A DNA stretch of 64,000 nt from an uncultured Dehalococcoidia bacterium (lineage in GTDB: Bacteria; Chloroflexota; Dehalococcoidia; Lucifugimonadales; UBA3495): NCBI GenBank assembly GCA_951812535.1, contig CATOSK010000001.1, positions 186,001 through 250,000 on the forward strand. The letters are read 5' to 3'. Every line of letters begins with the position of its first letter. The first letter of the stretch is position 1. This document shows, piece after piece, positions 60,968 to 64,000 of the stretch. A model generated the notes under the pieces. The model was not told where the DNA came from. It saw only the letters and a list, made by a program, of their open reading frames with translations, and ran no database searches. The translations under genes were made by a program, and so were the position numbers.

Positions 60968-61768
60968 TTGATTAAACGAGACCGCATCAAAGAGACCTTT
61001 CAGAGAATCCGGGACGAAGACCGGCCCGGGTTGATTCTGTTCCTTACCCCCGGCTACCCGGACTGGGATGCGACCCGTGAGCTGGTCCCTGCCCTTGTCG
61101 AGGCTGGCGCTGATGCCATTGAGCTGAGTATTCCCTTCAGCGACCCGCTGGCGGACGGCCCTGTGATCCAGGAGTCTACCTTCCTGGCCCTGGAACGGGG
61201 GGTGACTCCTCCTGATTGCCTGGAGCTGGTGTCCGATTTGCGGGACAAGGTGCCCGACACTCCCCTGGTACTGATGAGCTACTACAACCCGATCTTGAGC
61301 TACGGAATTGGCCGTTTCGCCTCCGATGCCTCCGCCGCCGGCGTGGACGGGTTGATCGGAGTTGACCTCCCAATCAGCGAGATCGGGCCGTTGGAAGAGG
61401 TTTGCCGCCCCGAAGGCATACACCTTGTCCCTCTCCTTGCCCCTACCAGCACCGAAGCCAGCGTCGAGGACTCCTCCCGGAGTGCCACCGGGTTCATCTA
61501 TTGCGTGAGTTTGACCGGGGTTACCGGCGAACGCGACCAGGTGTCCGCCCGAAGTTTCGAGTTGCTCGACCGGGTCCGCTCCTATTCCCCGGTTCCCCTC
61601 GCTGTGGGGTTTGGCATCTCCCGCCGTGAGCATGTCGAAGCCGTCTGCCGCCACGCTGACGCCGCCGCGGTCGGTAGCGCCCTTGTTCGGGTGATGCTAG
61701 AATCCCCCCGGGAACACTTGGTATCCCGGGCCGTCCGGTTGTGTCGGGATTTGGCTGGCCGGGGATGA
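60968..61768 (+). CDS. trpA: Tryptophan synthase alpha subunit
   Basis: A 266-residue TIM barrel that cleaves indole-3-glycerol phosphate. Catalytic residues are E52 (DAIELSIPFSDP) and D63 (PLADGPVIQ), with the classical 11-residue spacing, and phosphate is held by VGFGISRREH. TTG 60968 is used; no better start exists and the ribosome site is weak. trpB is not adjacent. The next gene is aroH. Confidence 0.95.
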   Translation: MIKRDRIKETFQRIRDEDRPGLILFLTPGYPDWDATRELVPALVEAGADAIELSIPFSDPLADGPVIQESTFLALERGVTPPDCLELVSDLRDKVPDTPLVLMSYYNPILSYGIGRFASDASAAGVDGLIGVDLPISEIGPLEEVCRPEGIHLVPLLAPTSTEASVEDSSRSATGFIYCVSLTGVTGERDQVSARSFELLDRVRSYSPVPLAVGFGISRREHVEAVCRHADAAAVGSALVRVMLESPREHLVSRAVRLCRDLAGRG

Positions 61769-61837
61769 TGGCAGGCTGGGTGTACGTAGTCGGCTGTGCC
61801 GGATAATGCCAGTTCTATTGGGAGGCGCCGATTAACG

Positions 61838-62215
61838 ATGGCAGTTTGTGTCGGAATTAGAGGGGCGACAAGGGCGGACGAGAACACTGACGTCGCCATC
61901 TACGCCGCTACCCGTGAATTGCTGGCGGATGTCATCGAAGCCAACAGTTTGGAGGAGGACAACGTCGCGGCGGTTTACTTCACTGTTACCCCGGACCTGA
62001 ACGCGGCTTACCCCGCCGCCGCGGCCCGCCAGTTGGGCTGGAACAGCACTGCCCTCATGTGCGCGACCGAAATTCCCGTCCCCAACAGCCTGCCCCGCTG
62101 TGTCCGTATCATGATCCTGTACAACACCGAAAAATCCAAGCGGGACATCGTGAACGTGTATCTCCGCGGCACCGAAGTCCTCCGTATGCACGGCCTCGAA
62201 ACCACCCCGTCATAA
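61838..62215 (+). CDS. aroH: Chorismate mutase, AroH type
   Basis: A 125-residue monofunctional chorismate mutase of the Bacillus AroH fold, converting chorismate to prephenate. Key residues match: R8 in VGIRGATRADEN, E78 in CATEIPV and R90 in RCVRIM (R7, E78 and R90 in the Bacillus enzyme). ATG 61838 is chosen, with GGGAGG 12 bases upstream. It lies 69 bases after trpA, grouping two aromatic amino acid genes. The 3' end converges on sbcD. Confidence 0.95.
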   Translation: MAVCVGIRGATRADENTDVAIYAATRELLADVIEANSLEEDNVAAVYFTVTPDLNAAYPAAAARQLGWNSTALMCATEIPVPNSLPRCVRIMILYNTEKSKRDIVNVYLRGTEVLRMHGLETTPS

Positions 62216-62243
62216 CCCCCGGCGGCCTCTTCTTTCAGGCGCA

Positions 62244-63473
62244 TCACTCCTCTTCCACCAACCGTTGGGCGTACTCCAGCAGCTCCCTCTGCCGCTCCAC
62301 ACCAACACTTCGGTTCTCCAGGAAAAGCTCCAAAGCCTGCATGGGTTGAAGACCTTCAGCCTCGTTTCCGGCTAGTCTCGTCCTTCTATCCCCCGTCACT
62401 TCCCGGTTGATCGCCGCGATGAAGTGGGACCCCGCCAGGGCTTGGCGCAGTTCATGCTCCCTTAGCAGCGGCGCTGCTTCCGGCGGTAACGAAATTCGGA
62501 CCCGCACAACGGCATCGTCCGTGCTCGTGGACTCTATCTTTCGGAGCGCGGTTCCTGTTGGGTCCGGATCCCCGGGCTCAATCTTCACATCCACTGTTGC
62601 GAACGTACGTGCTTGGACATCGTGGAACTGGAAGTCAACCATCCTCTGTCCCTGGGGGAGGTTCGGGTCCAGATCAATCACGCAGAACCCCTTTCGGTCT
62701 CCTTCCTCGCTGAAATCCACTCGTTGCAGGCTTCCTGAATAGACCACCATCGGCGGGTCCCGTCTCAACACCTGGTGCTTGTGGATATGTCCCAGCGCCA
62801 CGTATTCCAGTTGGGGCCGGTGAAGGGTGCTGACCAGCAGCGTGTGGTCTTGGCCAAGCATCATGGATCGTTCCGTGCCCACAACGGCCCCATTCACGGT
62901 GGCATGGGCCGTGAGGATTGCCGGTACTCCTGGGTCGAGGTCGTCAATCCGATCATAGATTGCCCGGGTCAATCTGTCCTCCAGCATCTCCCGGACTTCG
63001 TCTATGGACAGGCCCCGGGTTTCCTCCCTGCTCAGGACCGCGCCTCGCCGCGGCCAGGGCACGGCCACTATCTGCAGGGGACCGCTGCGGGTGGCGATGG
63101 TGGTCGTCTCCAGTCTGTCCCCTACATACACGTTCGGCACATCGAGGACCGGAAATATCTCGACCGCAGTTGCCCTGCTTGCGGCGTTGGGAAGGTCGTG
63201 ATTGCCAATCAGCAGGAACGTGGGTATTCCTGCTTCGGAGAGGGTTCTTAACCTGCGGGCGAACTCCCGCTGGTGTGTCTGCGATGGGTCTCTTCCCTTG
63301 TAGATATCTCCAGCGAACAGCACGAGGTCTGCCCCGTTATGAAGGGCGAAGTCCACCACCTCATCCAGCGCCCCGAGGAAGTCCAACAGTCGTGTGGACA
63401 ACCCCGTGGCCGGGTCTATGCTGCCGTAGTTTTCCACCCCCAGGTGAAGATCGGATGTATGAACAACGCGCAT
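62244..63473 (-). CDS. sbcD: Exonuclease subunit SbcD (Mre11-like)
   Basis: A 409-residue nuclease subunit of the SbcCD complex, which processes DNA ends and hairpins. Phosphoesterase motifs in order: VVHTSDLHLG (D8, H10), LVLFAGDIYKGRD, LLIGNHDLPN, LTAHATVNG and ALGHIHKHQVL. A C-terminal capping domain (about 290-409) has a helical end for binding SbcC. The ATG at 63473 has AAGGG upstream. The sbcC gene is not in the window. It is divergent from the zinc-ribbon coiled-coil gene. Confidence 0.93.
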   Translation of the reverse strand: MRVVHTSDLHLGVENYGSIDPATGLSTRLLDFLGALDEVVDFALHNGADLVLFAGDIYKGRDPSQTHQREFARRLRTLSEAGIPTFLLIGNHDLPNAASRATAVEIFPVLDVPNVYVGDRLETTTIATRSGPLQIVAVPWPRRGAVLSREETRGLSIDEVREMLEDRLTRAIYDRIDDLDPGVPAILTAHATVNGAVVGTERSMMLGQDHTLLVSTLHRPQLEYVALGHIHKHQVLRRDPPMVVYSGSLQRVDFSEEGDRKGFCVIDLDPNLPQGQRMVDFQFHDVQARTFATVDVKIEPGDPDPTGTALRKIESTSTDDAVVRVRISLPPEAAPLLREHELRQALAGSHFIAAINREVTGDRRTRLAGNEAEGLQPMQALELFLENRSVGVERQRELLEYAQRLVEEE

Positions 63474-63600
63474 CAGTGGCCCTTGTCCTCTCGTGCATCG
63501 CCGATCGGCCTTGGGAATCAGCGTGGTTGCAACGGAATATACAGAACTCTCGCGGGTTTGGTAAGGTCTCCTGCGATGGGCCGGACAGCCCCGCCCCGCG

Positions 63601-63629
63601 TTGACAAGAATTCATTGCCTGCCTAGAAT
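63601..63629 (+). promoter_or_regulatory. Promoter of the COG1579-like gene
   Basis: TTGACA (63601-63606), 17 bases, TAGAAT (63624-63629), 48 bases upstream of the ATG. Near consensus. Confidence 0.75.
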
Positions 63630-63677
63630 CCAAAATGGATGAGCCCGACACACCGAAAAGTTAGGTAATCAATCGCT

Positions 63678-64000
63678 ATGACGTTGATGCGGCAACTGTT
63701 TTCCCTTCAGGAATTGGACTTGGCTCTGGACAGTGTGAGGAGCCGGAAAGCCCACGCCGAAGAAGAGTTGGAGACCAGGTTGACCCTTGGCAAGATTGAA
63801 CAGGGTATCGAAGAAGAGCAGGCCAAGCTGGAGGAAGTTCAGGCCACCCATCGGAACCACCAGTTGGAGGCGGAAACCCTCCGGGAACGCGTGAGCCACC
63901 TGGAAACCCAGTTGTTTGGAGATACGGCCAATCCCCGGGACTTGGAAGTTCTGCAGCTGGAGGTCAACAACGTCAGGGCCCAGGTTGACCAGAAGGACTT
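63678..64000 (+). CDS. COG1579-like coiled-coil zinc ribbon protein, N-terminal part (cut by window edge)
   Basis: An open frame from ATG 63678 runs off the window end without a stop (107 codons). It begins MTLMRQLFSLQELDLALDSV and continues as a long coiled coil (HAEEELETRLTLGKIEQGIE). It then contains NPRDLEVLQLEVNNVRAQVDQK, the characteristic NPRELxALQxE motif of COG1579 proteins, whose C terminus has a zinc ribbon thought to bind nucleic acid or a protein partner. The C-terminal ribbon lies outside the window. Confidence 0.85.
   Translation, partial: MTLMRQLFSLQELDLALDSVRSRKAHAEEELETRLTLGKIEQGIEEEQAKLEEVQATHRNHQLEAETLRERVSHLETQLFGDTANPRDLEVLQLEVNNVRAQVDQKD

Overview
This 64 kb window is a gene-dense, GC-rich bacterial chromosome segment of about 60 protein genes. 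I found no rRNA, tRNA, CRISPR array, insertion sequence or prophage. Many starts are TTG or GTG, -35/-10 promoters are of the TTGACA/TATAAT type, and there is a mix of CoA-transferases, crotonases, an F420/LLM-type oxidoreductase, a ferredoxin-linked 2-oxoacid oxidoreductase and a membrane pyrophosphatase. This best fits a Chloroflexota lineage (Dehalococcoidia or SAR202-like). The assignment is an inference from gene content and style, not from a phylogenetic marker.

Layout. 0-9 kb: a cut PHP gene and a crotonase on the minus strand, the groES-groL operon, a three-gene CoA-transferase block with subunit order A / B-A fusion / B, an acetyltransferase, a cytidylate-kinase-like protein, a rhomboid protease and a retropepsin-like protein. 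9-13 kb: a beta-keto acid cleavage enzyme opposite a molybdenum hydroxylase large subunit that has only a MoaD-like partner. 13-20 kb: a histidine operon (hisZ, long-form hisG, a phospholipase-C-like gene, hisD, hisC, hisB). 20-34 kb: crotonase, NfeD/stomatin pair, DUF429, MeaB GTPase, a cysteinyl-tRNA synthetase fused to a family 2 glycosyltransferase, an FAD oxidase, small zinc-ribbon and DUF971 proteins, a ThDP enzyme and a repeat-rich coiled-coil protein.

35-40 kb holds the most striking metabolic unit. A GntR/FadR-type regulator with a palindrome at its own promoter is followed by gamma-delta, alpha and beta subunits of a 2-oxoacid:ferredoxin oxidoreductase. Its alpha subunit carries YPIRP and RALD motifs like those I recall from Moorella oxalate oxidoreductase, so oxalate (or another small acidic 2-oxoacid) is a plausible substrate. 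40-50 kb: HMG-CoA-lyase-like enzyme, ComF, Nudix, ribokinase, CaiB-type CoA-transferase, a compositionally odd membrane protein, metallophosphoesterase, formamidase and SDR. 50-64 kb: K+-dependent-type membrane pyrophosphatase, YfcE phosphodiesterase, LLM oxidoreductase, trehalose-6-phosphate synthase, HAD phosphatase, an amidase with a GatC-like partner, a CAAX protease, trpA-aroH, sbcD and a cut zinc-ribbon coiled-coil gene.

Three families of short intergenic repeats recur, the best defined having five copies in one orientation. The plus strand is C-rich regardless of gene orientation over the left two thirds and drifts to parity at the right end, which points to a replication-linked strand bias.
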